Shown: piece by piece, positions 8,836 through 17,743 of the stretch
Layout of the letters: every line of letters starts with the position of its first letter
Numbering within the stretch: position 1 is the first letter of the stretch
NCBI RefSeq assembly: GCF_050219315.1
Contig: NZ_CP116939.1
Span: 2,666,001 to 2,730,000, forward strand
DNA: 64,000 bases
From: Megasphaera_A sueciensis
Lineage (GTDB): Bacteria; Bacillota; Negativicutes; Veillonellales; Megasphaeraceae
Reading direction: 5' to 3'
Notes under the pieces: generated by a model
Database searches by the model: none
Told to the model about the DNA's origin: nothing
Seen by the model: only the letters and a program-made list of their open reading frames with translations
Translations under genes and position numbers: made by a program

Positions 8836-9086
8836 ATGTACAAATACATATTTTATATGGAAAAGCAATGAAAAAGACGGCTTATACCAGCACTCCTTTT
8901 CAGCGAATCGGGGATAGTGAGAGCCCGGAGAGGCAGCGGTATAAGCAGATCACTTTAGAGCTGTGGTTGTGAGCCAGCCGCCGGGTTGCGTCGTTATAGG
9001 CATTGAGAGTGGCCGTTATGCGGTCAATAGGGTGGTACCGCGGTGATTAACGTCTTCGTCCCTTTGGGGATGAAGGCGTTATTTTG
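8836..9086 (+). promoter_or_regulatory. T-box leader (isoleucine) of ileS
   Basis: This tRNA-sensing leader has the T-box core AGGGTGGTACCGCGG at 9029-9043, followed by a terminator hairpin with T-run at 9049-9086. In Stem I, GCTTATACC pairs exactly with GGTATAAGC. Immediately after the 3' arm is AGATCAC, so the specifier codon reads AUC, isoleucine, matching the gene downstream. Uncharged isoleucyl-tRNA should bind and favour the antiterminator, raising ileS expression on starvation. The motifs and pairing are seen; the mechanism is established for the class. Confidence 0.93.
9049..9086 (+). terminator. regulated terminator of the ileS T-box
   Basis: AACGTCTTCGTCCC pairs with GGGATGAAGGCGTT over a 4-base loop, followed by ATTTTGTTTT. 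The T-box sequence can pair in the alternative antiterminator, so this is the conditional stop. Confidence 0.85.
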
Positions 9087-9113
9087 TTTTATTTATTTAG
9101 AGGAGGCAACAAT

Positions 9114-11915
9114 ATGGATTACGGTAAGACTTTGCATTTGCCTGAAACAGAATTCCCCATGCGTGGCAATTTGCCGAAAAGGGAACCGGATTTTCTTAAA
9201 TTTTGGCAGGAACATGCTATTTATGAAAAACGTTTGCAAAAGAGAGAAGGAGCGCCTAAGTTTATTCTTCATGATGGACCTCCGTACGCTAACGGTCAGC
9301 TGCATATTGGTCATGCCTTGAATAAAGTACTCAAGGATATAATTATGAAATATAAGACCCAGAACGGGTATTACACAAAATACGTTCCTGGCTGGGATAC
9401 GCATGGACTGCCTATTGAACATGCAGTTATTAAAAATACAGGGTTGAATCGGCATGAAATGGCACCGCTCGATCTGCGTGCGCGCTGCAAGGAATATGCT
9501 CTGAAATGTGTTAATGAACAACGTAAAGATTTTATCCGTTTCGGTGTTTTAGGAGATTGGGAACATCCCTATCTTACCTTGATGCCTCATGTTGAAGTAG
9601 AACAAATCGGCGTGTTTGGTGAAATGGCTAAAAAAGGATATATATATAAGGGGTTAAAAACCGTATATTGGTGTCCTCATTGCGAAACAGCTCTGGCTGA
9701 AGCGGAAATAGAATATAAGGAAATCAAGTCCTTTTCTCTTTATGTAAAATTTCCTGCAGTAGATCTTACTTGTCATATGCCGAAAAATGCTGATCCCGAT
9801 AAAGTGTACGCTGTTATTTGGACGACAACCCCTTGGACAATTCCTGCTAATGTAGCGATTTGTGCTAATGAAAATTTTGAATATGTCTGGGTCAAGGCTG
9901 GTGAAGAATATTACCTTATGGCTAAAGATCTTGTAGATGAAACAATGAAGGCAGGAAAAATTGAGAAATATGAAGTGCTGCCGGATGTCATAGAAGGGAA
10001 ACGGTTGGAAGGCCTTGTATTCCAGCATCCTCTTTATGAAGCACGCAAGGTTCCCATTGTCTTAGGAGAACATGTTACATTGGAAGCGGGGACAGGTCTC
10101 GTACATACGGCTCCCGATCATGGGGTTGATGATTTTAATGTTTGCATGAAATATTCTGCGTGGGGATTGAAACCGCTTGGTACAGTAGGACCCGATGGCT
10201 GTTATACGGACAAAGTTCCGGAGTATCAGGGGAAATTTGCTTTTGATATGAATGTGCCGATTATTAAACGGTTAGCGGAATTGGGTGTATTATTCGCTAA
10301 GGGCTCGCTGCGTCATCAATATGCACATTGCTGGCGCTGTAAAAATCCGATTATATACAGAGCAACTGAACAATGGTTTTCTTCTGTAGATGGGTATCGG
10401 CAGAAAGCATTGGAAGCAATCGACCACGTAAAATGGATACCATCATGGGGACATGACCGGATTTATAATATGATTCGCGACCGCGGTGACTGGTGCATTT
10501 CCCGGCAGCGTGTATGGGGCGTGCCGATTCCTATTTTTTACTGCCAGCAATGTGGCAAACCAATTATTAATGATGATACGATCAAGCATTTGCAAAAATT
10601 GTTTGCTGTAGAAGGTTCCGATGCATGGTGGCGTCATAACGAAAAAGAATTATTACCGGATGGGTTTACTTGTCCAGAGTGTGGCGGTACAGAATTTAAA
10701 AAAGAAACCGATATTATGGATGTGTGGTTTGACAGCGGATGTACGCATCAAGGGGTACTCTGCACGGATCCTAAACTTGATTATCCCTGTGAAATGTATC
10801 TTGAAGGCTCGGATCAGCATCGGGGCTGGTTTAATTCCTCACTGCTGACATCTGTTGCTATTAATGGATATGCTCCGTATAAAGCTGTTTTGACTCATGG
10901 TTTTACTGTTGATGGTGAAGGTAAAAAAATGAGTAAATCTGTGGGAAATACGGTTGCGCCACAGGAAATAATTGATCAATTTGGTGCAGATGTTATGCGG
11001 CTTTGGGTGTCATCAGCAGATTATCAGGGCGATATTCGGTTGTCCCCGAAAATTTTGAAACAACTCAGTGAAGTATATCGTAAAATCCGTAATACATTCC
11101 GATTCCTTTTGGGGAATTTGGCTGATTTTGATCCGACAGTTCATTCTGTTGATTATGAAAATATGACAGAGTTGGATAAATGGGCATTGCTTCGGATGGA
11201 ACAAGTATATGAAACGGTGACGGAAGCATATGAAAATTATCAATTTCATGTGATGTATCATGCGATACATAATTTTTGTACTGTGGATTTAAGTTCCATT
11301 TATCTTGATATTATCAAAGATCGCTTGTATGCAGAAAAAGACGATGCGCTTATTCGGCGAAGTGCGCAGACAGTAATGTATCGGATACTTGATACACTAG
11401 TTAAAATTGTTTCTCCTGTGTTGTCCTTTACCGCGGAAGAAGTTTGGATGTATATGCCAAAAATAGCGGGTAAGGAAGAAAGTGTACTGCTGACAGATTG
11501 GCCGAAAGCACATAAAGAGTATCTGGATGCTGATTTGGAATTGCGTTGGAATAAATTGTTGTCTTTGCGCAGCGATATGACTCGTATTCTTGAAGGAGCC
11601 CGTAAGGATCATACTATTGGGCATTCTCTGGATGCAGCGGTTACGATTTATGCAGATGGGGAAGATTATGCTTTCCTTAGTCAATGGAGCGATAAGCTGG
11701 CTATTCTTCTCATCGTCAGTGAAGTGAAATTAGTGGAAGGAACTGATTTGGCACCTGAACAAGCTGCTGCCGGTGAAGATCATACAGATATCCGTGTCAT
11801 TGTAACTCCATCTACCCATGAAAAATGTGAACGTTGCTGGATACACCGTGATACCGTAGGGACAGATCAAAAACACCCGACTCTTTGTGCGCGTTGTGCT
11901 TCCGTAGTAAAGTAG
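9114..11915 (+). CDS. ileS: isoleucyl-tRNA synthetase
   Basis: A 933-residue class I aminoacyl-tRNA synthetase that charges tRNA-Ile. HIGH is at 64-67 and KMSKS at 605-609. The editing (CP1) insertion lies between, with the typical TTTPWTIPAN segment near 235-245. A C-terminal zinc site uses C905, C908, C925 and C928, as in the bacterial (mupirocin-sensitive type) enzymes. I start at ATG 9114, just after AGAGGAGG; the frame is open ten codons further upstream into the leader. It is controlled by the T-box leader upstream and followed by a terminator, so it is monocistronic. Confidence 0.97.
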   Translation: MDYGKTLHLPETEFPMRGNLPKREPDFLKFWQEHAIYEKRLQKREGAPKFILHDGPPYANGQLHIGHALNKVLKDIIMKYKTQNGYYTKYVPGWDTHGLPIEHAVIKNTGLNRHEMAPLDLRARCKEYALKCVNEQRKDFIRFGVLGDWEHPYLTLMPHVEVEQIGVFGEMAKKGYIYKGLKTVYWCPHCETALAEAEIEYKEIKSFSLYVKFPAVDLTCHMPKNADPDKVYAVIWTTTPWTIPANVAICANENFEYVWVKAGEEYYLMAKDLVDETMKAGKIEKYEVLPDVIEGKRLEGLVFQHPLYEARKVPIVLGEHVTLEAGTGLVHTAPDHGVDDFNVCMKYSAWGLKPLGTVGPDGCYTDKVPEYQGKFAFDMNVPIIKRLAELGVLFAKGSLRHQYAHCWRCKNPIIYRATEQWFSSVDGYRQKALEAIDHVKWIPSWGHDRIYNMIRDRGDWCISRQRVWGVPIPIFYCQQCGKPIINDDTIKHLQKLFAVEGSDAWWRHNEKELLPDGFTCPECGGTEFKKETDIMDVWFDSGCTHQGVLCTDPKLDYPCEMYLEGSDQHRGWFNSSLLTSVAINGYAPYKAVLTHGFTVDGEGKKMSKSVGNTVAPQEIIDQFGADVMRLWVSSADYQGDIRLSPKILKQLSEVYRKIRNTFRFLLGNLADFDPTVHSVDYENMTELDKWALLRMEQVYETVTEAYENYQFHVMYHAIHNFCTVDLSSIYLDIIKDRLYAEKDDALIRRSAQTVMYRILDTLVKIVSPVLSFTAEEVWMYMPKIAGKEESVLLTDWPKAHKEYLDADLELRWNKLLSLRSDMTRILEGARKDHTIGHSLDAAVTIYADGEDYAFLSQWSDKLAILLIVSEVKLVEGTDLAPEQAAAGEDHTDIRVIVTPSTHEKCERCWIHRDTVGTDQKHPTLCARCASVVK

Positions 11916-11978
11916 TATCAGGAGATACTGCAGTTATTCTTGGCAAGGATTACATAAAAGTCCAGAAATATTGATCCA

Positions 11979-12022
11979 TAAAAAAAACTACTTTTACACC
12001 CTGTGTAAAAGTAGTTTTTTGA
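11979..12022. terminator. terminator after ileS
   Basis: A-run, CTACTTTTACAC, a short CCT loop, GTGTAAAAGTAG, then TTTTTT. It is symmetric enough to serve the minus-strand DUF1858 gene too. Confidence 0.88.
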
Positions 12023-12044
12023 AATTCGTGTTTAAGTAAATTGC

Positions 12045-12251
12045 CTATTTAGGCTGTGAAATACATTCATTAAGGTCGGCAATTAAAGCATCTACATCAA
12101 TACCGTGAGCGCCTGCGCCTTGACCGATGGTTTCAAAATGAGCGGCCATGCAGCCGATACAACCGAGACCATAAGCCTGAAAAATTTCGATGATTTGTGG
12201 ATATTTCTGAACAGCTTCAATAATACCCGTATCCTTCGTAATAACTGGCAT
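12045..12251 (-). CDS. DUF1858 small redox-type protein
   Basis: A 68-residue protein made entirely of a DUF1858 domain (hybrid-cluster-protein-associated disulfide redox family). The core is IIEIFQAYGLGCIGCMAAHFETIGQGAGAHG, split as usual around a GCIGC cysteine pair that can cycle as a dithiol/disulfide or bind metal. The function is not established; in anaerobes such genes sit beside hybrid-cluster or redox genes, though not here. Start ATG at 12251 follows AAGGAGG. It is alone between ileS and a divergently spaced phosphoesterase gene on the same strand. Confidence 0.85.
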   Translation of the reverse strand: MPVITKDTGIIEAVQKYPQIIEIFQAYGLGCIGCMAAHFETIGQGAGAHGIDVDALIADLNECISQPK

Positions 12252-12425
12252 GGTAAATTCCTCCTTGTCTTTTCATATCCAATTGTTTTAAAAGAACAAT
12301 GGAACAATTTTTATTATATCATAGAAAGTACCCTATTCCAATATGTTTTAAAGATTGAAATAGGGGCTTTTTATACAGCCGGGGTAGAACACTGCGATAA
12401 TGTATTATTATATTTCGCCTTGCTT

Positions 12426-13727
12426 TTATTTATTGATTGATATCGCATCTATTTTTTGGCCGTTTGGAAGATAAGAGGAAAATGTCAGTGTATGTTCGCC
12501 TGCTTCCATTGTTAGATAATTATCCGTTTCCGGTTGAGGGGCGATTACTTCATCCAAGGAGTGCTGCTTCCACAGTTCAGGATAGCGAACATTTCCTGCT
12601 ACACCCGTAAGAATATACAGTGGTCCTGTATTATCGCGCTGGAAATTACGGATATGGCCACGGTTGCGGTATGTGTGCAGATGTGCGGAAAGAACAACAT
12701 CAATATTGTACGCATCGAAGAGCGGCATAAATTCTTTTCCTTCTGCAGAAAATCCTTCTGTACGGGGCTGCGGGCGGTTTTGAAAAGCATATTGCAGTGG
12801 ATCTTTATGCATCAAAACAATTTTCCATTTTTTGTTTGTGTGGGCCATGTCTGTTTTAAACCAATTGATTTCATCCTCTAGCAGATGCGGCTGAAATTGT
12901 GACATCTCCGTAATTTGAGTGTTAAGGACGACGAAATGGATATTGCCATAGTCAAAAGAATAAAATTGATTCTGATAGAGATCGGGTACTGCATTTGGGA
13001 CGTTGAACATATGAAGATACACTGTCGGCATACGAACTTTCCAATTTTGGTCATATGTTTCATGATTCCCCATAACCGGAGCGATAGGAATAGCGGAAAT
13101 TATGTTTTCGACAGCTTCAAACCATAAATTCCACTGAGTATGATCTTCGCCATTGTCTACAAGATCTCCCATATTTATAAAAAATTGAGCATCTCGATTT
13201 GCGCTCCATGCGGCTTGTGCGGTATCGCGCCATACATCATAATTACTGGATTGAGAATCAGGAAAAATAAGGACTTTAAAAGTATTTCCTGAAGCCAGTG
13301 AAAGGGGAAGCCATTCACTGCGTTTTTTATCGTATCCGACACGATATTCATAACGTGAGCCAGCGGTCAGGTGACTAAGTTCGGCAGCATGTATGTAAGT
13401 CGTTGTTTTGTCATCATTAAAAATTTCATTAGAAGCCGGCATTGTTAGAATCGTGTCCGTGTTTTTTTGACGATATTCTATGACTGCATTTTTTTCGGCT
13501 AAATCGGATTGCCACATGATAGTTCGTGAAGTGGTACTGTCAACTGTAATAACTTGACGGATATTAAAAGCATCAACTTTGTCAGTGAGTTGATACTGTG
13601 CAGCTACTGATTGGGTAACTCTGGCCGCCTGCCTGCTTATCGACCATACATTGGGGACTAAGACATAAAGGATGATACAAATAAAAAACAGTATAAACGG
13701 TATACCTAGTTTTATATATTTTTTCAT
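12426..13727 (-). CDS. membrane-anchored or exported metallophosphoesterase (purple acid phosphatase-like)
   Basis: A 433-residue protein. Residues 1-27 are a hydrophobic signal or anchor (IPFILFFICIILYVLVP), followed by a beta-rich, fibronectin-like N-domain of the purple acid phosphatase type up to about 150. The calcineurin-like domain follows, with motifs in order: FPDSQ, GDLVDNG, GNHE and the C-terminal SAHLHTY. These supply the dinuclear metal ligands. It probably cleaves phosphate monoesters outside the cytoplasm. SD AGGAG precedes ATG. It appears monocistronic; the 3' end is 174 bases upstream of the DUF1858 gene without an obvious terminator. Confidence 0.88.
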   Translation of the reverse strand: MKKYIKLGIPFILFFICIILYVLVPNVWSISRQAARVTQSVAAQYQLTDKVDAFNIRQVITVDSTTSRTIMWQSDLAEKNAVIEYRQKNTDTILTMPASNEIFNDDKTTTYIHAAELSHLTAGSRYEYRVGYDKKRSEWLPLSLASGNTFKVLIFPDSQSSNYDVWRDTAQAAWSANRDAQFFINMGDLVDNGEDHTQWNLWFEAVENIISAIPIAPVMGNHETYDQNWKVRMPTVYLHMFNVPNAVPDLYQNQFYSFDYGNIHFVVLNTQITEMSQFQPHLLEDEINWFKTDMAHTNKKWKIVLMHKDPLQYAFQNRPQPRTEGFSAEGKEFMPLFDAYNIDVVLSAHLHTYRNRGHIRNFQRDNTGPLYILTGVAGNVRYPELWKQHSLDEVIAPQPETDNYLTMEAGEHTLTFSSYLPNGQKIDAISINK

Positions 13728-13888
13728 AAAAATCTCCTATGGAATGGATTTAATAATTAATTATACCATATCACTTAGATTATACTCCAAGTCAAGAATA
13801 AAAAAATATTTTCGGCATTATTGTTAAAAAAATAAATAGGATGCTGTTTGTAATGAAGTGAGGAGTCGGGCATATGCAATAGTTATCC

Positions 13889-13917
13889 TTGACAGAGAGA
13901 AGGTATCGTGATAGAGT
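13889..13917 (+). promoter_or_regulatory. promoter of trpS
   Basis: TTGACA (13889-13894), 17-base spacer, TAGAGT (13912-13917). The transcript would start near 13924 and carry the T-box leader. Confidence 0.75.
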
Positions 13918-13923
13918 AAAACC

Positions 13924-14180
13924 AGTTAAAATAAGAAGTCTATGAACGGGAAGAGTACTATTGCAGACGCCTTGGCAGCGAACCGATGGCAGTGAAAGTT
14001 CGGTATGAGCGGGCAGTGGGAATGGACCCGGGAGATGTGGTCCGAATGCTGAAGTAGGCACCACCGGTTTTGCTTTCACCGTTATTGGAAAGTATTTGAG
14101 CCGGGCTGTATGCCAACCAGGGTGGTACCGCGGAAATCTTTCCTTTCGTCCCTTTTTTTAAGGGGTGAAAGGATTTTTTG
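13924..14180 (+). promoter_or_regulatory. T-box leader (tryptophan) of trpS
   Basis: The T-box core AGGGTGGTACCGCGG is at 14119-14133, and a terminator (TCCTTTCGTCCC with GGGGTGAAAGGA, then TTTTTTG) ends near 14179. Stem I carries an AGTA bulge word near its base. The most likely specifier is UGG at 14023-14025, in the context GAATGGACC, which fits Trp. The Stem I fold is less clear to me than in ileS, so the specifier position is inference. Confidence 0.88.
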
Positions 14181-14207
14181 TTTATATATTACAGGGAGGA
14201 ATTAGAT

Positions 14208-15191
14208 ATGTCCATTATTTTTTCCGGCATTCAGCCGAGTGGTAATCTTACATTAGGTAATTATTTAGGTGCCTTGCGCAACTTTTCGAAAGTTCAGAAG
14301 GATAATGAATGTTATTATTGTGTAGTTAATCAACATGCTATCACAGTTCCGCAGGATCCGAAGATGCTTCACGAACGGACACGTACACTGGCGGCCATTT
14401 ATATTGCTTCCGGGCTTGATCCTGATAAATCTACTCTTTTTGTTCAGTCGGAAGTACCTGAGCATGTACAGTTAGGCTGGATTATGACTTGCAGTTCTTA
14501 TGTAGGAGAACTGGAACGGATGACGCAATATAAAGATAAATCTGCTAAACAAGGGGATTCTATTCCGGCAGGCCTTTTGACATATCCTCCTCTGATGGCA
14601 GCTGATATTTTGCTTTATCAAACGAATCTGGTCCCCGTTGGTGATGATCAGAAGCAGCACATGGAAATTACTCGTGATTTGGCACAGCGATTCAATCGTA
14701 TATATGGAGATGTATTTACTGTTCCGGATATTCTTCTTGGTCATGATGGGACTAGGGTCATGAGTCTCCAGGAACCTACAAAAAAAATGAGTAAATCTGA
14801 TGATAACCAGGCCGCAACTATTTATTTGCTTGATGTGCCAAAGGATATAGAAAAGAAAATTAAACGTGCACAAACAGACAGTGAAAATTCTGTTCATTAT
14901 GATGTAAAAAATAAACCGGGTATCTCTAATTTGATGGATATATTGGCAGCCGTTACAGAACAAACTCATGATCAAATTACAGCTGTGTATGCTGATAAAG
15001 GATATGGTACTTTCAAAAAGGACGTTGCGGATGCGGTTGTTTCTGTGTTGGAGCCTATTCAGCAACGGTATACACAATTGATTCATGATCCGGAATTAGA
15101 TAAAATTTTGGAAAAAGGTGCTGTCAAAGCCCATGCAAAAGCTAATGTAACGTATCAAAATGTTTGTAAAGCGATAGGCTTATATCGATAA
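14208..15191 (+). CDS. trpS: tryptophanyl-tRNA synthetase
   Basis: A 327-residue class I synthetase, the usual bacterial TrpRS length. The HIGH-equivalent region is PSGNLTLGNYLG (10-21) and KMSKS is at 193-197. It charges tRNA-Trp with tryptophan. Start ATG 14208 follows GGGAGGAATT; the open frame begins ten codons earlier inside the leader, without an SD. Expression is controlled by the T-box upstream. The HD nucleotidase gene begins 16 bases after the stop and is probably in the same transcript. Confidence 0.97.
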   Translation: MSIIFSGIQPSGNLTLGNYLGALRNFSKVQKDNECYYCVVNQHAITVPQDPKMLHERTRTLAAIYIASGLDPDKSTLFVQSEVPEHVQLGWIMTCSSYVGELERMTQYKDKSAKQGDSIPAGLLTYPPLMAADILLYQTNLVPVGDDQKQHMEITRDLAQRFNRIYGDVFTVPDILLGHDGTRVMSLQEPTKKMSKSDDNQAATIYLLDVPKDIEKKIKRAQTDSENSVHYDVKNKPGISNLMDILAAVTEQTHDQITAVYADKGYGTFKKDVADAVVSVLEPIQQRYTQLIHDPELDKILEKGAVKAHAKANVTYQNVCKAIGLYR

Positions 15192-15207
15192 GTGACGAGG
15201 TCTTTAT

Positions 15208-15786
15208 ATGAGTTGTTTTTTTGCTATATTAGCCCGCATGAAGTTTATCCGCCGCTGGGGACTCATGCGCAATGTACAAGATGAAAATATTCAAGAACAT
15301 GCACTGCAGACTGCGATGATCGCCTATCATCTTTGTCTCCTGCATAATCAGGGAAATGACATGAAGGTAGATGCAAAACAGGCAGCTGTGTTAGCTATGT
15401 ATCATGATGCGGTCGAAGTTTATACCGGAGATATGCCGACACCAGTGAAATATTTTAATTCAAAAATGCGAAGTACTTACGGAGAAGTAGAAAAAATGGC
15501 ACAAGACCGTCTGCTTTTAACCTTGCCGAAGGAACTGCGGTCAGCATATGAACCGCTTATAAAAAATGCAGAGCAGGATCCTGTGTGGATATATGTAAAA
15601 GCAGCAGATACCTTGAGTGCGTATCTCAAGTGCATGCAGGAAAAAAATGCGGGAAACTATGAATTTGATCAAGCATTGCATACGATTGAGGAAAAGTTGA
15701 AAGGGTTACATATGCCGGAAGTGGATATTTTTTTAAAGGAATATGCACCGGCTTTTGTACTTACAATTGATGAAATTAATGCTTAA
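15208..15786 (+). CDS. yfbR: YfbR-type HD-domain 5'-deoxynucleotidase
   Basis: A 192-residue HD-superfamily hydrolase that closely follows YfbR, which dephosphorylates deoxyribonucleoside 5'-monophosphates. The start (FFAILARMKFIRRWGLM) is typical. Metal and substrate residues are visible in ENIQEHALQTA, the HD pair in AMYHDAVEVYTGDMPTPVKY, and the distal D of VKAADTLSAYLKC. It would help balance dNTP pools. SD GAGG stands nine bases before ATG. It follows trpS closely and ends at a good terminator. Confidence 0.9.
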   Translation: MSCFFAILARMKFIRRWGLMRNVQDENIQEHALQTAMIAYHLCLLHNQGNDMKVDAKQAAVLAMYHDAVEVYTGDMPTPVKYFNSKMRSTYGEVEKMAQDRLLLTLPKELRSAYEPLIKNAEQDPVWIYVKAADTLSAYLKCMQEKNAGNYEFDQALHTIEEKLKGLHMPEVDIFLKEYAPAFVLTIDEINA

Positions 15787-15817
15787 TTACTACTATTTTC
15801 TGCTAAGAATAGGATAA

Positions 15818-15861
15818 GAAAGTCATTTTTAGCATTCATTTTGCTGGAAATGACTTTTTTG
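15818..15861 (+). terminator. terminator after the trpS-yfbR unit
   Basis: AAAGTCATTT...AGCA pairs with TGCT...AAATGACTTT, with TTTTTT following. Confidence 0.8.
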
Positions 15862-15939
15862 ATTTTTCACTATAGACAAAGTATAGTATAATGTAATATA
15901 CATAGGATTAACTTAATGATACTTGTTGGAGGGTTCAAA

Positions 15940-16347
15940 ATGACACTGAGTTTGTTTTGGTCCAGATATATCTTAGAATTACATGAACAACACGTTCGTC
16001 CGATTGATGAATTTTATATGTACCTTATTGCCCGCGAAAAATGGAACTGGTTTTTAAATAAAATTCCTGAATCGGAACAAATACAGATTTTACGGGGACA
16101 TAATCATGGTGTTGATGTATGGACATGTCGTGAGTGGCTGAATCATATGCTGGAATGGATAAAGGAAAATAAGCCTCATAATATTTATGAGTCTGTGGTT
16201 GATAAAATTCATATCATTGAAGATAAACCTATTAAAGAATTAGAGAAAAGTGCAGTTCGTACCATTTCAGAGGAAGAATTGGAAAAACTGAAACAAGTAG
16301 GTTATTTTCACGGCATTTCCCATACGAGAACGCTTGAACACAAATAG
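15940..16347 (+). CDS. conserved-looking protein of unknown function (135 aa)
   Basis: I do not recognise this family. The 135-residue product has no signal or membrane segment. It is rich in aromatic and charged residues (REKWNWFLNKIPESEQ, EWLNHMLEWIKENK) and suggests a compact alpha-helical soluble protein with histidines (RGHNHGVDVW, FHGISHTR). ATG 15940 is preceded by TTGGAGGG at good spacing; the frame opens eight codons earlier without an SD. A possible promoter, TTGATT-17-TATAGT, lies about 15859-15887, just after the terminator of the previous unit. The nfeD gene starts 26 bases after the stop, so it may be first in the nfeD-floA transcript. Confidence 0.75.
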   Translation: MTLSLFWSRYILELHEQHVRPIDEFYMYLIAREKWNWFLNKIPESEQIQILRGHNHGVDVWTCREWLNHMLEWIKENKPHNIYESVVDKIHIIEDKPIKELEKSAVRTISEEELEKLKQVGYFHGISHTRTLEHK

Positions 16348-16373
16348 AAGTAATGATGATGGGAGGTGAAGGA

Positions 16374-17681
16374 ATGGGTATATTATCTCGTTTACATGTC
16401 ATTGTTCTATGTTTGCTTGCTGCCGTATGTTTTATTGTTGCACAACCTGTATCAGCAGGTAGCCAAGATATCCGAGTGATTGCCATTGAAGGGGAGATTA
16501 ATGCCGGTCAAGTTGCGTTAGTCCGCAGAGGCTTAACGGATGCCCAAGAACAAGGGGATCGTGCTGTTATAGTTCAGATCAATACGTTGGGAGGGCGTGT
16601 GGATAGTGCGTTGAAAATTCGTGACATGCTGCAGAATACGACAATACCGACGATTGCTTATATAGATGCTCGTGCGTGGTCAGCAGGGGCCTTGATTGCG
16701 ATTTCCTGCCGGCATATTGTTATGGCACCGGGGAGTAGTATTGGCGCGGCAGAACCTATTCCCGATACGGAAAAAAACATTGCCGCTTTAAAATCGGAAT
16801 TTGCGGCAACGGCATCTCATATGGGTCATAATCCGCGGTTGGTAGAAGCTATGGTTGATAAAACTAAAGGCTATCCGGATTATGCGGAAGCCGGTCAGAT
16901 ATTGGCGTTGTCAGAAGACCAGGCGAAACAGCTTAATCTGTCTGAAGCTACTGTCTCTTCGATTGAAGGAGTACAACATCAATTTAGCCTTGACAATATG
17001 AATGTTGTATATGTGGAACGTAATTGGAAAGATACTATTGCCGGATTTCTTCAAAATGATTATGTACGGACACTTTTTGTCGGTCTTATTTTAGCGGCGG
17101 TTCTTGCGGAAATCAAGATGGCCGGCATGGGGGTAGGCATTATTACCGCCATTGTACTGGGTGTATTGTTAATGTATTCTGGTGATGATACGATAGATAA
17201 TGATTTAAAAGTTATTGGTGCCTTTATTGCCAGTCTTGTCCTTATTGCGATGGAACTGGCTACGCCTGGAGTTGGTATTTTTGGCATTGTTGGAATTGTG
17301 TTGCTTTTCGGCAGTCTTTTTTATATGTTAGGGGCCAGTCTTTCAGCAGCGTATATTATTGCCGGAGGAATTATCATTGCAGCTATCTTGTTTTACTTCG
17401 TAGGGCGCAGGCTGCCTAAAAGCAGGCTTATTGCTAAATTAGCACTGACGACCCGGTCAACTAAGGATAAGGGATATACGTCTCAAGCAGATAAAAGTGC
17501 ATATCTGGACAAACGGGGACAGACGATTACGATTTTGCGGCCGTCAGGTACTGTGCGCATCGGTACAGAACGTGTGGATGCCGTCTCTGATGGTGGTTTT
17601 ATTAATCGCGGTGTTGAGGTTCGCGTTATTAAAGTAGAGGGAACACGTATTGTTGTTGAACCAGTAAAACGTAATAATTAA
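16374..17681 (+). CDS. NfeD-family membrane serine protease-like protein
   Basis: A 435-residue long-form NfeD. A signal peptide (1-28) is followed by a ClpP-class protease domain: the catalytic serine is S103 in ARAWSAGALIA and the glycine-rich oxyanion region is NTLGGRVDS. Then four to five hydrophobic segments span about 235-350 and a C-terminal OB-fold NfeD domain about 375-435. Such proteins pair with SPFH/flotillin proteins and are thought to cleave membrane-linked partners. The next gene is a flotillin, supporting this. Start ATG 16374 lies behind GGGAGG; an upstream ATG cluster lacks an SD. Confidence 0.92.
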   Translation: MGILSRLHVIVLCLLAAVCFIVAQPVSAGSQDIRVIAIEGEINAGQVALVRRGLTDAQEQGDRAVIVQINTLGGRVDSALKIRDMLQNTTIPTIAYIDARAWSAGALIAISCRHIVMAPGSSIGAAEPIPDTEKNIAALKSEFAATASHMGHNPRLVEAMVDKTKGYPDYAEAGQILALSEDQAKQLNLSEATVSSIEGVQHQFSLDNMNVVYVERNWKDTIAGFLQNDYVRTLFVGLILAAVLAEIKMAGMGVGIITAIVLGVLLMYSGDDTIDNDLKVIGAFIASLVLIAMELATPGVGIFGIVGIVLLFGSLFYMLGASLSAAYIIAGGIIIAAILFYFVGRRLPKSRLIAKLALTTRSTKDKGYTSQADKSAYLDKRGQTITILRPSGTVRIGTERVDAVSDGGFINRGVEVRVIKVEGTRIVVEPVKRNN

Positions 17682-17743
17682 TGTTTCTGAAATCAAGAAG
17701 ATAATTAAAAAGTGTATTATTTATATATGAAGGAGGTAATTCT

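Noticed and set aside
14472..15086. 204-residue minus-strand frame antisense to trpS
   Set aside because: Shadow of trpS; composition rich in I, N, H, C without a domain.
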